Part shown: one piece after another, positions 47,210-55,577 of the stretch
How positions within the stretch are numbered: the stretch's first letter is position 1
Layout of the letters: the number at the start of each line of letters is the position of its first letter
Source: Candidatus Baltobacteraceae bacterium
Lineage (GTDB): Bacteria; Vulcanimicrobiota; Vulcanimicrobiia; Vulcanimicrobiales; Vulcanimicrobiaceae
Assembly: GCA_035502855.1 (NCBI GenBank)
Contig: DATJTX010000003.1
Span: 1 to 64,000 of the forward strand
DNA length: 64,000 nucleotides
Reading direction: 5' to 3'
Notes under the pieces: generated by a model
Databases searched by the model: none
What the model was told of the DNA's origin: nothing
What the model saw: only the letters and a program-made list of their open reading frames with translations
Program-made: the position numbers and the translations under genes

Positions 47210-47980
47210 CTATAGGTCGACTTCGATTGGCCCGTCGATTGTGATCGGGCCGGTGACCGTGATCAGACCGGGGTTGTCAATAAGCCCCCCGATATCGTTC
47301 GAGAACGGTCCGTAACTAATGCTGTCGATGTCGACCGGGCCTTCAAGCGTTATCGGTCCCTCGAACAAAATCGATTCGTTCCCGTGGCTCATAACGAACC
47401 GGATCGCATTCGAAATCGTAATAGTGCCCTCGATGTGAGGTGCGGAAAAGATGTGCGCGCCGGCGGCTGCTCCTGGAACATCGATCGGTCCGGGAATTGC
47501 GAACCCTTTCATGACGAAGGGCCCAGTGTCCAGATAATAGCGAGAATTCCCGTACCTCTGCTCGAAGTTTCCGGGGTCAATGCGTGGGATTCTGACGGCG
47601 CCCGCGGACGTGATCGCGCGGATCGAGAAGCGGCGTACGTCCGCTGCTATCCGTAATGGCCGACCTTCAATCTTGGCGATGGTCACGGGCCCGTCGATTA
47701 GTGGGCTCCCATTGATCACGAACGGATTGTATGGCTTGTTGACGAGAGCGCCGGACCTTAAGCGAATCGGTCCGTACAAGGTTCCGCCATTTGCGTAGGC
47801 ATTCAGGTCATCGGCGGTCAGGAGCGTTATGGCTACGCTTGTGATGAGCGCATCAGCGATATCCTCCGCCATATCCGGATTGTGCCATTGATCCTGCGCG
47901 GCCAAGGGTTGGCTCGGGGCGACCGTTGCGTACGCAAGAGTCACACTGAAAATAACGCAGGAGATAAGTTGCTTTCTCAC
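47210..47980 (-). CDS. Exported repetitive beta-structure protein, unknown
   Basis: A 256-residue protein with a signal peptide (MRKQLISCVIFSVTLAYATVA). The mature part repeats a short strand unit of the form I-x-GP-[IV]-x-[IVL]: LYGPIRLR, LIDGPVTIAK, PIDVPG, IEGTITISN, FEGPITLEGPVDID, VTGPITIDGPIEVDL. This pattern predicts a beta-solenoid or stacked-strand fold like bactofilins or adhesins. No catalytic residues stand out. Its stop lies 1 nt from the stop of the convergent large exported gene, and both may be surface proteins. Confidence 0.65.
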   Translation of the reverse strand: MRKQLISCVIFSVTLAYATVAPSQPLAAQDQWHNPDMAEDIADALITSVAITLLTADDLNAYANGGTLYGPIRLRSGALVNKPYNPFVINGSPLIDGPVTIAKIEGRPLRIAADVRRFSIRAITSAGAVRIPRIDPGNFEQRYGNSRYYLDTGPFVMKGFAIPGPIDVPGAAAGAHIFSAPHIEGTITISNAIRFVMSHGNESILFEGPITLEGPVDIDSISYGPFSNDIGGLIDNPGLITVTGPITIDGPIEVDL

Positions 47981-48030
47981 AGGCCGCCCTCCAGGGGACG
48001 CGTTTTGTCAGCCCATCCGGCGAATGACTT

Positions 48031-48100
48031 TTCGCGGCGCGGGCCCCGGAGCATTTTCGGAAGGGCCCAATTCCACAAGGGAAATGGGGGTTTTTCGATA
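48031..48100 (+). promoter_or_regulatory. Bipartite intergenic element, copy B
   Basis: This is the second copy of the element at 44458-44506: block 1 at 48031-48060 and block 2 at 48089-48100 (ggtttttcgata). Within it gggccc at 48041-48046 can pair with gggccc at 48063-48068. It lies 43 nt before the HU start codon and 51 nt from the divergent exported-protein gene. The rest of the 162-bp gap shows no gene. Confidence 0.5.
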
Positions 48101-48142
48101 ATGCGCTTGGTCAATTACTGCCCACGTTTCCGAAAGGACAGC

Positions 48143-48544
48143 ATGACCAAGAACGAGTTAGCTCGTGAGCTCGCCGAAGAGATGGATGTCCCGCGTCGCC
48201 AGGTCGTCGACCTGATTGAAGCGATGCTGGAGAAGATCACCGACGTGCTCAAGTCGGGCGATAAGGTTCAACTCACCCCCTTCGGCCAGTTCAAAGTTCG
48301 GGACCGCGCGGCCCGCATCGCGCGCAATCCGAAGACGGGCGAGCCGATCAAAGTCCCGGCCAAGCGCGTGCTGAAATTCATTGCCGGACGCACGTTGAAG
48401 GAAGCCGTCGGCACCGCCCGGCGCGGCGGCGCCGCGAAGAAGTCGTCGGCCAAAAAGTCGACGGCCAAAAAATCGGCGGCCAAAAAGGCTCCGGCTCGGA
48501 AGGCTGCCGCCAAAAAGAGCCCGGCTCGCAAAAAAGGCCGCTAA
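48143..48544 (+). CDS. hup: HU-family DNA-binding protein with histone-H1-like tail
   Basis: A 133-residue nucleoid protein. Residues 1-90 are a typical HU fold (MTKNELARELAEE, GDKVQLTPFGQFKVRDRAARIARNPKTGE with the DNA-binding arm, and KFIAGRTLKEAV). Residues about 95-133 are a Lys/Ala/Ser tail of repeated AKKS and ARKA units, as in Mycobacterium and Deinococcus HU. The tail should add non-specific DNA compaction and may be a target of acetylation. Aaagga 5 nt before the ATG fixes the start. A strong terminator follows. Confidence 0.95.
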   Translation: MTKNELARELAEEMDVPRRQVVDLIEAMLEKITDVLKSGDKVQLTPFGQFKVRDRAARIARNPKTGEPIKVPAKRVLKFIAGRTLKEAVGTARRGGAAKKSSAKKSTAKKSAAKKAPARKAAAKKSPARKKGR

Positions 48545-48557
48545 TCCCCGAGAAATC

Positions 48558-48585
48558 AGGGCCGCCCGATCGGGCGGCTCTTTTT
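48558..48585 (+). terminator. Rho-independent terminator after HU
   Basis: The self-complementary gccgcccgatcgggcggc (48561-48578) is followed directly by tcttttt (48579-48585), a classical GC-rich hairpin plus U-tract. It lies 13 nt after the HU stop and ends just before the convergent DJ-1 gene. Confidence 0.9.
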
Positions 48586-48592
48586 CATGTCG

Positions 48593-49162
48593 CTAGCGCT
48601 GAACCGCCTTGGCGACCGGGCGGTGGCCCGCAAAACACGCGATCGCGGCGATGTTGAAGGCCGGAATATCATCCGGTTTGCGGCTCGTCACCAGCGCGTT
48701 GTCGTCCACCACCATGCGGTCGACCCAGTTGCCGCCGGCGTTGCGAATATCGGTCTGCAGCGACGGCCACGAGGTGAGCGTGCGGTCGCGTACGGCGTTT
48801 GCTTCCACCAGCATCCAGGGCGCGTGACAGATCGCGGCGATCGCCTTGCCGGCGTCCACGAATCCGCGCACGAATTCGACCGCCTGCGGATTGGTCCGTA
48901 ACGTGTCGGCGTTGATCACGCCGCCGGGAAGCAGCAGGCCGTCGAAATCGCCCGCGTGGGCTTGCGAAAGCGGCATGTCGACCGCGAACGTATCGCCCGG
49001 CGTGTGCTGATTCCAGCCCCGTACCTCGGGGCTTTGCGGCGAGATCAAGATGGTCTGCGCGCCGGCTTCATTCAAGGCTTCACGCGGTTTGGTCATCTCG
49101 ACTTGTTCGAACGCGTCGTCCACCAGGATGGCGATGCGCAGTCCGGCGAGTTCTTGCAACAT
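48593..49162 (-). CDS. DJ-1/PfpI-family protein
   Basis: A 189-residue protein of the class-I glutamine-amidotransferase-like fold. The nucleophile Cys lies in the elbow AAICHAPWML (about residue 112), with the conserved acidic partner near GLRIAILVDDAFEQVEM (Glu about 19) and FDGLLLPGG. Members act as general stress protease/glyoxalase/deglycase-like proteins; the exact activity is unsettled. The ATG at 49162 gives the right length. It diverges from aroC with a 57-bp gap and converges with HU. Confidence 0.88.
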   Translation of the reverse strand: MLQELAGLRIAILVDDAFEQVEMTKPREALNEAGAQTILISPQSPEVRGWNQHTPGDTFAVDMPLSQAHAGDFDGLLLPGGVINADTLRTNPQAVEFVRGFVDAGKAIAAICHAPWMLVEANAVRDRTLTSWPSLQTDIRNAGGNWVDRMVVDDNALVTSRKPDDIPAFNIAAIACFAGHRPVAKAVQR

Positions 49163-49219
49163 GATGCTCGCATGGTACCCGCAGGAGGCGCGTGCACCAC
49201 AACCCGCCAAGAGAGCGCT

Positions 49220-50383
49220 GTGTTCCGCTATCTCACGGCGGGCGAATCGCATGGACCGGCGCTCGTCGGAATCCTCGACGGGCTGCCCGCGCATCTCCGG
49301 CTCGACGTCGAACGCATCAACCAAACCCTGGCTCGCCGCCAGGGCGGTTACGGCCGCGGCCAACGCATGAAAATCGAGCGTGACGAGGTCGAATTTCTGG
49401 CCGGTGTCCGCGGCAGCGAAACGTTGGGCTCCCCGATTGCGGTGATCGTGCGCAACCGCGATTACGAGAACGTGCGCGCGCTGATGGATCCGATCACCGG
49501 CGCCGGCAAGCAGCTCACCAATCCGCGACCCGGCCACGCCGATTACGCCGGCGCGCTTAAATATCGCCAGCGCGATCTGCGCAACGTGCTCGAGCGCGCG
49601 AGCGCGCGCGAAACCGCGATGCGCGTCTGCCTCGGCGCGATCTGCGCGCAATTCCTCGAGACGCTCGGCATCCGCACGCGCAGTTACGTGCATCAAATCG
49701 GCAGTGTGGTCTCGCCCGAGTTGGAGGATTTTTCCCAGGACGACGTCGAGGCGAGCGACGTGCGCAATCCCGATCCGGCCACGCAAGCCAAGATGATCGC
49801 GGCGATCGACGCGGCCAAGGCCGCGGGCGATACGCTGGGCGGCGTGTTCGTGGTGCGGGTCGACGGTCTGCCGGTCGGCATCGGCAGCAATCGTCAACCC
49901 GAAACCCGGCTCGACGGCGTGCTGGCGGGTGCGCTCATGGGCATGCAGACCGTGAAGGCGGTGGAAGTCGGGCTCGGCGCCGATGTCGCGTCGCGCCCGG
50001 GTTCGCAAGCGCACGACACGTTCGGGCTGGAAAGCGGCGAGGTGGTGCGCGGGAGCAACCGCGCCGGCGGTATCGAGGGCGGCATGAGCAACGGGCAGCC
50101 GATCGTGCTGCGCATTTCGGTGAAGCCGATTCCCACGTTGATGAAAGCGCTGCCGTCGGTGAATTTGCACCAGCAAACCGACGCGCCGGCGACGATCGTG
50201 CGCAGCGACGTGTGCGTGGTGCCGGCGGCGGGCATCGTGGGCGAAGCGATGGTGCGCCTCGCGCTGGTGGCGCCGGTGCTCGAAAAATACGGCGGCGATT
50301 CGATCGAAGAAACGCGCGATAATCTGCGGCGCGCGAACGAGGCGGCGGCAGCGCTCTTCGCGCCGGCGCCGGAGAGTGTGTGA
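49220..50383 (+). CDS. aroC: Chorismate synthase
   Basis: A 387-residue FMN-dependent enzyme that converts EPSP to chorismate, the last shikimate-pathway step. Motifs are FRYLTAGESHGPAL (N-terminus, His10-type), RPGHADYAGALKY, RASARETAMRV, SRPGSQAHD and NRAGGIEGGMSNGQPI. The GTG at 49220 begins directly at the conserved FRYLTAGESHG; an in-frame ATG at 49172 would add 16 residues unlike the family. It is followed by aroK and aroB with overlaps, making an aroC-aroK-aroB-priA operon. Confidence 0.96.
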   Translation: MFRYLTAGESHGPALVGILDGLPAHLRLDVERINQTLARRQGGYGRGQRMKIERDEVEFLAGVRGSETLGSPIAVIVRNRDYENVRALMDPITGAGKQLTNPRPGHADYAGALKYRQRDLRNVLERASARETAMRVCLGAICAQFLETLGIRTRSYVHQIGSVVSPELEDFSQDDVEASDVRNPDPATQAKMIAAIDAAKAAGDTLGGVFVVRVDGLPVGIGSNRQPETRLDGVLAGALMGMQTVKAVEVGLGADVASRPGSQAHDTFGLESGEVVRGSNRAGGIEGGMSNGQPIVLRISVKPIPTLMKALPSVNLHQQTDAPATIVRSDVCVVPAAGIVGEAMVRLALVAPVLEKYGGDSIEETRDNLRRANEAAAALFAPAPESV

Positions 50384-50904
50384 AGCAGCACATCGCGCTG
50401 GTCGGCTTCATGGCGTCGGGAAAATCGACGATCGGCAAGCGCCTCGCGCGTAAGCTCAAATGTGCCTTTTTCGATACCGACGATATCGTGGTGAAGCAGC
50501 ACGGCGCGATCTCCGACATTTTTTACAGCGAGGGCGAGGACGCGTTTCGCAACTATGAGCACGACGCCATCGCATCGGTGGTGAGCGAGGGCGAGGCGGG
50601 TGTCTTGGCCTGCGGCGGCGGCGCGCTCAGTTACGAGCCCTCGGCCAAGCTGCTGAAGAAACGCGCCTATCGCATCTTCATCAAAGTCACGCCCGAGCAA
50701 GTGCTGGAGCGCCTGCGCAAGAGCCGCACCGTCCGGCCTCTGCTCGGACCAACGCCATCGCTTGCGCGGATCAAGCATCTCTACACCAAACGGATGCCGC
50801 AGTACGCGCATGCGGATTGCGTCATTGAAGCCGACGGCATGAGCTCCGCTCAAGTCGTCGAGGCGATCGTCGAGTGGCTGCACAAGAAGAAAATCGAGAT
50901 CTAG
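50380..50904 (+). CDS. aroK: Shikimate kinase
   Basis: A 174-residue kinase that phosphorylates shikimate. P-loop: GFMASGKSTIGK (residues 9-20). Shikimate site: FFDTDDIV (about 30-37), with R in DAFRNYE and the GGGA motif in ACGGGAL. The lid includes RPLLG. The GTG start overlaps the aroC stop by 4 nt and the end overlaps aroB by 31 nt. Confidence 0.94.
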   Translation: MKQHIALVGFMASGKSTIGKRLARKLKCAFFDTDDIVVKQHGAISDIFYSEGEDAFRNYEHDAIASVVSEGEAGVLACGGGALSYEPSAKLLKKRAYRIFIKVTPEQVLERLRKSRTVRPLLGPTPSLARIKHLYTKRMPQYAHADCVIEADGMSSAQVVEAIVEWLHKKKIEI

Positions 50905-51977
50905 CCTCGGACTTCATCGTCAATACCGACCTGCGCTATCCCATTTGCGTGGGCGAGGACGTGCGCGCGCCGCTCGGCTCGTTCATCGAGCATCGCGGGC
51001 AGCGTTTCATGATACTCAGCGACGCGCATCGCGACGTGGTGCGGGTCGCGCTTGATATCGACAAACTGCCCGGCTCGCTCGGCATGCTCGCCTTCGCGCT
51101 GGGCGAGAGCCGCAAACGGCTCTCGACGGTCGAAATGGTGCACGATGCGCTTCTCGAGTTGGGCGTAGCGCGCGACACGCTGATCATCGGCGTAGGCGGC
51201 GGCGTTGCAAGCGATCTCTTCGGCTTCTGCGCCGCAACCTATATGCGCGGGGTGCCCTATGTACATGTCGCGACCACGCTGGTCGCGATGGTCGATGCCG
51301 CGGTTGGCGGGAAGACGGGCGTCGACGTGCGCGCGGGCAAGAACATCGTCGGCAGCTTCACCGACCCGGTGGCGGTGTTCGCACACACGGGCGCGTTGCA
51401 GACGCTGGAGTATCGTCACCTGCGTGAAGGCTTGGCGGAAGTGGTGAAGGCCGCAATAATCGAGGGCGATGCATTCTTCGAATCGATCGAGGCGCTCGCG
51501 CCGCACGCATTTTGGCGCTGGCCGTGGCTCGAAGTGGTCGCCGAGGCGATCAAGGTGAAGACGATGATCGTCGCCGACGACCGCCAGGAAGCGGGGATCC
51601 GCGAACTGCTCAACCTGGGTCACACGTTCGGGCATGCGTTGGAAACGGCCAGCGGCTATCGCGTTTCGCATGGCGTCGGCGTAGCGTTGGGTTTGCGCGC
51701 GGCTGGCCTGCTCGCAATGCGAACCGGCCGCTTTTCGGAGGAAGAACATCTTCGCATCCTCGCGACCATGGCGCTGCTGGGCATGCCGCTGAGCACCTCG
51801 GTCGGCGTCGAAGCCACGCTCGCGGCAATGGCGAGCGATAAGAAGAAGCGCGGAGGTAAGCTGCGTTTCGTGCTGCCGCGTGCGATCGGTGACGTGGAAT
51901 ACGGCATCGAGGTGCCCGAGCGCACGGTGCGCAGCGTGCTCGCGCAGCTTCGCCGTTCGCCCGAATCGTTCGGCTGA
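50874..51977 (+). CDS. aroB: 3-dehydroquinate synthase
   Basis: A 367-residue NAD- and metal-dependent enzyme that cyclises DAHP to 3-dehydroquinate. Motifs are IIGVGGGVASDLFGFCAATYMRG, PTTL-like VATTLVAMVDAAVGGKTGVD, GLAEVVKAAII and the metal-binding LNLGHTFGHALE plus SHGVGVALG. The GTG at 50874 lies inside aroK; no nearer start codon fits the conserved YPICVGEDV start. It is the third aro gene of the operon. Confidence 0.95.
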   Translation: MAAQEENRDLASDFIVNTDLRYPICVGEDVRAPLGSFIEHRGQRFMILSDAHRDVVRVALDIDKLPGSLGMLAFALGESRKRLSTVEMVHDALLELGVARDTLIIGVGGGVASDLFGFCAATYMRGVPYVHVATTLVAMVDAAVGGKTGVDVRAGKNIVGSFTDPVAVFAHTGALQTLEYRHLREGLAEVVKAAIIEGDAFFESIEALAPHAFWRWPWLEVVAEAIKVKTMIVADDRQEAGIRELLNLGHTFGHALETASGYRVSHGVGVALGLRAAGLLAMRTGRFSEEEHLRILATMALLGMPLSTSVGVEATLAAMASDKKKRGGKLRFVLPRAIGDVEYGIEVPERTVRSVLAQLRRSPESFG

Positions 51978-51980
51978 CGC

Positions 51981-54368
51981 ATGCCCCGCGTGGTGGATGC
52001 GCTCGCGACGATTCGCTCGTCGCGCTTCGATTTGCCGCTCACCTATGATGCGGGCGCGTTCGAGTTAGCGGTGGGCGAGGTGGTTCGCGTGCCGCTCGGC
52101 AATCGCGAGGTGCTGGCCTACGTCGTCACCGCTCCCTACGAGGCGCCGCCGGATTCCAAACGCAAGGCGGTGCTCGAACGGCTCGACGTGCCGCGTGCGT
52201 TCGACGAGGACGGTTTGCATCTCGCGCTCTTCGTCGCGGAATACTACGTGTGCACGCTCGGCGAAGCGCTCTCGGCCGCGGTGCTTGCCGGCGCGCTGCC
52301 GCGCACGATCGATAGCTTCGTGCGCACGGTCGCGCAGCCGAGTCCGCGGCGCTACCCGTCGGTTCCGGCGCGGCTCGTGCGATTGATTTGGGAAGAGCTC
52401 GGCGACGGCTTCGCGCTCGAAACGCTGCTGCGTCATCCGGACGCGCGCCGCGCCGGTGACCGCGGCGCCCTGCTGCGGCACCTGCAAACGCTCGTGCGCA
52501 GCGGCGAACTGCGGCGCGAGCGGCGCTTCGTGCAGCCCAAGACCAGTGCATACCGCATGCGCGTGCTCTATCCGGGCGATGCGCCGATTCGCGGGAGTAA
52601 AGCGCGGGCGCTGGCGGTGTTCGTGCGCGAGCAGCCCGGTGTGCCGCGCGCCGATGCGCTGCTGGCGGGATTCTCCAACGCGGTGATCGCGCGCGCGGTC
52701 AAAGCCGGCGCGCTCGAGGAGCGCGAGGTGGAACCGGCACGCGCGCGTTCGTTCAAGGCGCTGGGCGATGCGCCGTTCCCGCCGACGCCCGAACAAGCTG
52801 TCGCACTGGAACGCGTCGGGTCGGCGCTCGATACGCGCGCATTTCGCGAGCTGCTGCTCTTCGGGGTGACCGGCAGCGGCAAGACCTACGTCTACGTCGA
52901 GGCGATCAAACGCGTCGTGCGCGAGGGCGGGCGCGCAATCGTGCTCGTGCCCGAGATTTCGCTCACCCCCCAGACGGCGCGGCGCTTTGAGGAGAGCTTT
53001 GGCGATCGCGTTGCGGTGCTGCACTCGGCGCTCTCCGAGCGCGAGCGCTTCGATGCGTGGCAAGCCTGCGCGCGCGGCGAGATCGACATCGTGGTCGGGG
53101 CGCGCAGCGCGATCTACGCGCCGCTGCGCGATGTGCGGCTGTGCGTGGTCGACGAGGCACACGAGACCTCGTACAAGCAGGAGACGGTGCCGCGCTATCA
53201 TGCGGTCACCGTCGCGCGCGAGCGGATGCGCGCCGCGAACGGCGTGCTGGTGCTCGGCAGTGCGACGCCGCCGCTCGAGAGCTACGAAGCTGCGCTGCGC
53301 GGCAAGATCGAGTTGGTCGCGCTGCGCGTACGCGCGAGCGCGCAGCCGATGCCGCACGTGCATATCGTCGACTTGGCCAAGGAATTCGAATCCGGCAACC
53401 GCCGGATCTTCTCGACCATGCTTGCGGAGGCACTCGGCGAGCGGATCGAACGCGGCGAGAAGTGCGTGCTCTTCGTCAACCGGCGCGGGAGCGGCGGCTT
53501 CGTGCTCTGCCGTAATTGCGGTCACGTGCCGCATTGCCCGCGCTGCGACGTCTCGCTCTCCGCACATCGCAGCGAAGGTCTCCTCCGCTGTCACTACTGC
53601 GACTTTCAGATGCCGCTGCCGCGTGTGTGCCCGCAGTGCGGGCTCGAAACGATTCGCGAGTTCGGCGTGGGCACGGAACGGGTGGCAGAAGAAGTGGCAC
53701 GGCTTTTTCCGGATGCTCGGGTGGTGCGGATGGATTCGGATACGACGACGCGCATCGGCGATCACGCGCGCCTCCTCACGGAGTTCGGCGAGCGCGGCGA
53801 CGTGCTGGTCGGCACGCAGATGGTCGCCAAGGGCCTTGACTTCCCGACGGTTACATTGGTCGGTGTCGTAGCCGCCGACGTCGGTTTGCACATTCCTGAT
53901 TTCCGCGCCGCGGAGCGCACGTTCGATCTGATCGCGCAGGTCTGCGGGCGCAGCGGGCGCGCGAGCGTGGGCGAGGCGATCGTGCAGACCTACGCGCCGG
54001 AGCATCCGGCGATCGTCTACGCCGCAGAGCACGACTACGAGGGGTTCGCGCGCGGCGAACTCGAGCAGCGGCGCGAACTGCGCTACCCGCCGTTCTCGCG
54101 GCTCGTCTATTTCGGCGTCATCGGGCGCGGCCGTAAAGCCGCGCAGAGCGCGGGGGCGCGCTATGCGGAGATCTTGCGCGCCGCGAATATCGGCGAGGTG
54201 CTCGGGCCGGCGCCGTACGCGATCGCGCGCGTCAACAACGAGTGGCGCTTCCGCATTGCGGTGAAGACGCGAACACCAAAGCCGCTCCGCGCAGCCATAC
54301 GAGAGAAGCTCGTGCCCCTCGCTCGCGCCGACCGCGCGACGCGCCTGGCAATCAATGTCGATCCTTAA
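51981..54368 (+). CDS. priA: Primosomal protein N' (PriA helicase)
   Basis: A 795-residue replication-restart helicase. The 3'-DNA-binding domain is N-terminal. Walker A is GVTGSGKTYVYVEAI (about 290-304) and the DEAH box is VVDEAHETSYKQE. The zinc-binding cysteines form pairs C-RNC, C-PRC, C-HYC and C-PQC between about 510 and 555. The helicase C lobe has VGTQMVAKGLDFP and CGRSGRAS. The ATG lies 3 nt after aroB. Its final codons (ATRLAINVDP) form the first copy of the repeat that punctuates the next three genes. Confidence 0.96.
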   Translation: MPRVVDALATIRSSRFDLPLTYDAGAFELAVGEVVRVPLGNREVLAYVVTAPYEAPPDSKRKAVLERLDVPRAFDEDGLHLALFVAEYYVCTLGEALSAAVLAGALPRTIDSFVRTVAQPSPRRYPSVPARLVRLIWEELGDGFALETLLRHPDARRAGDRGALLRHLQTLVRSGELRRERRFVQPKTSAYRMRVLYPGDAPIRGSKARALAVFVREQPGVPRADALLAGFSNAVIARAVKAGALEEREVEPARARSFKALGDAPFPPTPEQAVALERVGSALDTRAFRELLLFGVTGSGKTYVYVEAIKRVVREGGRAIVLVPEISLTPQTARRFEESFGDRVAVLHSALSERERFDAWQACARGEIDIVVGARSAIYAPLRDVRLCVVDEAHETSYKQETVPRYHAVTVARERMRAANGVLVLGSATPPLESYEAALRGKIELVALRVRASAQPMPHVHIVDLAKEFESGNRRIFSTMLAEALGERIERGEKCVLFVNRRGSGGFVLCRNCGHVPHCPRCDVSLSAHRSEGLLRCHYCDFQMPLPRVCPQCGLETIREFGVGTERVAEEVARLFPDARVVRMDSDTTTRIGDHARLLTEFGERGDVLVGTQMVAKGLDFPTVTLVGVVAADVGLHIPDFRAAERTFDLIAQVCGRSGRASVGEAIVQTYAPEHPAIVYAAEHDYEGFARGELEQRRELRYPPFSRLVYFGVIGRGRKAAQSAGARYAEILRAANIGEVLGPAPYAIARVNNEWRFRIAVKTRTPKPLRAAIREKLVPLARADRATRLAINVDP
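54338..54368 (+). repeat. 31-bp repeat R1 (3' end of priA)
   Basis: GACGCG followed by cctggcaatcaatgtcgatc and cttaa; it contains the last codons and stop of priA. Related copies lie at 54946, 55547 and 56748, each just after the stop of one of the next three genes. The consensus is approximately GACGCGgCTTGCGATCAACG plus TCGATCCTTA, with an imperfect palindrome GATCaACGTcGATC at its centre. Confidence 0.7.
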
Positions 54369-54476
54369 GGAACGCACAATGAAGAACGGGCGCTATTCCC
54401 AGTAGCAAACCAGAAAATTGCCGCTGGTAATGAACTCGTGCTTGAAAGGGCGGGCAGCGACGGCAACGATCAGTAC

Positions 54477-54510
54477 TAATCCAGGATGGGCTGAATACGA
54501 GCCTGGATTA
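54477..54510 (+). terminator. Hairpin, probable terminator after priA
   Basis: A perfect 9-bp inverted repeat, taatccagg (54477-54485) and cctggatta (54502-54510), with a 16-nt loop is followed by ttcctattg. It lies about 110 nt after priA in a 222-bp gap that otherwise shows only repeat R1 and no gene. It could alternatively be part of a leader for the next gene. Confidence 0.45.
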
Positions 54511-54590
54511 TTCCTATTGAGTGATTGTTTGTGAGCGGAGCCTGGGCGCGCTACTGCGCCCGCTCGCTGGCTCGGTTGGGAGGATGCTCG

Positions 54591-54923
54591 GTGGCGCGTA
54601 GGGTGCTCATGTTTGCCATAGTTGCGCTGGTCGTGTTCTTCCTATGGGGACTTGCAACGCAGGCTGGGTTACAGCGGCGTCAGGATGCTTTCATAGGCCG
54701 GCTGCAACAAGGGCAGAGTGTGACCGACGTAAGGCGAATAGCGTTTGCGATGGGCATACCGATCGGCGGCGTTGAGGGAGCATCGGCGAACACTTTGACG
54801 GCCGAGGTAGGACAGACATGGAGACTCTTCACGCCGTGTAGCGATGCCTATTACGTGCGCCTAACCTTTGAGAGCGACAAGCTCGCGGCGTGGAGTGAGT
54901 ACGACGGCCAAGTTTGCATGTAG
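54591..54923 (+). CDS. Small bitopic membrane protein, unknown (first cassette-like gene)
   Basis: A 110-residue protein with one N-terminal membrane helix (VLMFAIVALVVFFLWGLAT) and a soluble part with two cysteines (FTPCSDAYYVRL and the final GQVCM). I do not recognise it. The GTG at 54591 is supported by gggagg 8 nt upstream; a TTG at 54525 is in frame but unsupported. Repeat R2 begins 23 nt after its stop. The surrounding DNA looks less GC-rich than priA by eye, which may indicate transfer. Confidence 0.6.
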   Translation: MARRVLMFAIVALVVFFLWGLATQAGLQRRQDAFIGRLQQGQSVTDVRRIAFAMGIPIGGVEGASANTLTAEVGQTWRLFTPCSDAYYVRLTFESDKLAAWSEYDGQVCM

Positions 54924-54945
54924 GGAACCGGACTCCCTTGCGCGC

Positions 54946-54976
54946 GTCGCGCCTTGCGATCAACGCGGCTCCATAA
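54946..54976 (+). repeat. 31-bp repeat R2
   Basis: GTCGCGccttgcgatcaacg followed by cggctccataa. It matches the R consensus best over ccttgcgatcaacg and lies 23 nt after the stop of the 54591 gene, 608 bp from R1. It is the most degenerate copy at its right end. Confidence 0.55.
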
Positions 54977-55110
54977 AGCGGGATGGTCCCAAGGCGGAAC
55001 CTGCCACAATTGAAATCGGAGGTTAGCAGTCGATCGAAAAAATACGATTCTCGTGTGCGATCGGTTCGGCGGCGCTTGCGGTTGCTGTTTCGTTCGCTCC
55101 GTGGATCCTG

Positions 55111-55452
55111 ATGCTCTCGCTCTACAACCGAGTGCCTCCGGAGAGTTTTTATGGCTTGACATTTATGGCGGGGGTCCCGTCGATAATCCTAGCAGGGCCC
55201 CTGGCCCTTGCTTTTATCGCGCTCTTGGGAGCAAGGCTCTCGGGCGAAATGAAACAGCGGGTTTACTGGATACTTAGTTCGCCAGCGATTGCGTTCCAAT
55301 CCATCTATCTCTCCAGCTCCCTATTACCATTTATCGCTTTCGGTGTGGTTATGGGCAATCTCGTAGCGGCGGTGTTTTGGACCGCCACTTACTGGGCGCT
55401 TTTCCGGGTCGCGCCGATCTCCCCAGTCGATTGGGGATCGAGTGACGAGTGA
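55111..55452 (+). CDS. Polytopic membrane protein, unknown (second cassette-like gene)
   Basis: At least 113 residues with three membrane helices from the ATG (GVPSIILAGPLALAFIALLGA, WILSSPAIAFQSIYLSSSLLPFIAFGVVMGNLVAAVFW). The coding-like frame continues upstream to 55027 as SIEKIRFSCAIGSAALAVAVSFAPWILML, another membrane helix, but with no ATG, GTG or TTG. A ggagg at 55018-55022 lies 10 nt before an in-frame ATC at 55033. Either a rare start is used, the start was lost, or the ATG at 55111 is real. I recognise no family. Repeat R3 follows 94 nt later. Confidence 0.5.
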   Translation: MLSLYNRVPPESFYGLTFMAGVPSIILAGPLALAFIALLGARLSGEMKQRVYWILSSPAIAFQSIYLSSSLLPFIAFGVVMGNLVAAVFWTATYWALFRVAPISPVDWGSSDE

Positions 55453-55546
55453 GACACTCCGGCCGTGCGGCGCGCTTTGCGGTCCATGTTTTCCCGTGCG
55501 CTGCTATTCGCGTGAAAGCGCAGCGGCTCGTCTGCGCCGGCCACGC

Positions 55547-55577
55547 GACGCGGTTCGCGATCAACGTCGATCCTTAG
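55547..55577 (+). repeat. 31-bp repeat R3, with extended similarity to the priA end
   Basis: GACGCGgttcgcgatcaacg followed by tcgatccttag. It is the closest match to R1, and similarity extends upstream to about 55526. In frame, 55513-55577 reads RLVCAGHATRFAINVDP-stop against KLVPLARADRATRLAINVDP-stop at the end of PriA. It is a degenerate copy of the priA 3' end, 601 bp from R2. The 253-bp gap around it holds no other gene that I can support. Confidence 0.75.
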
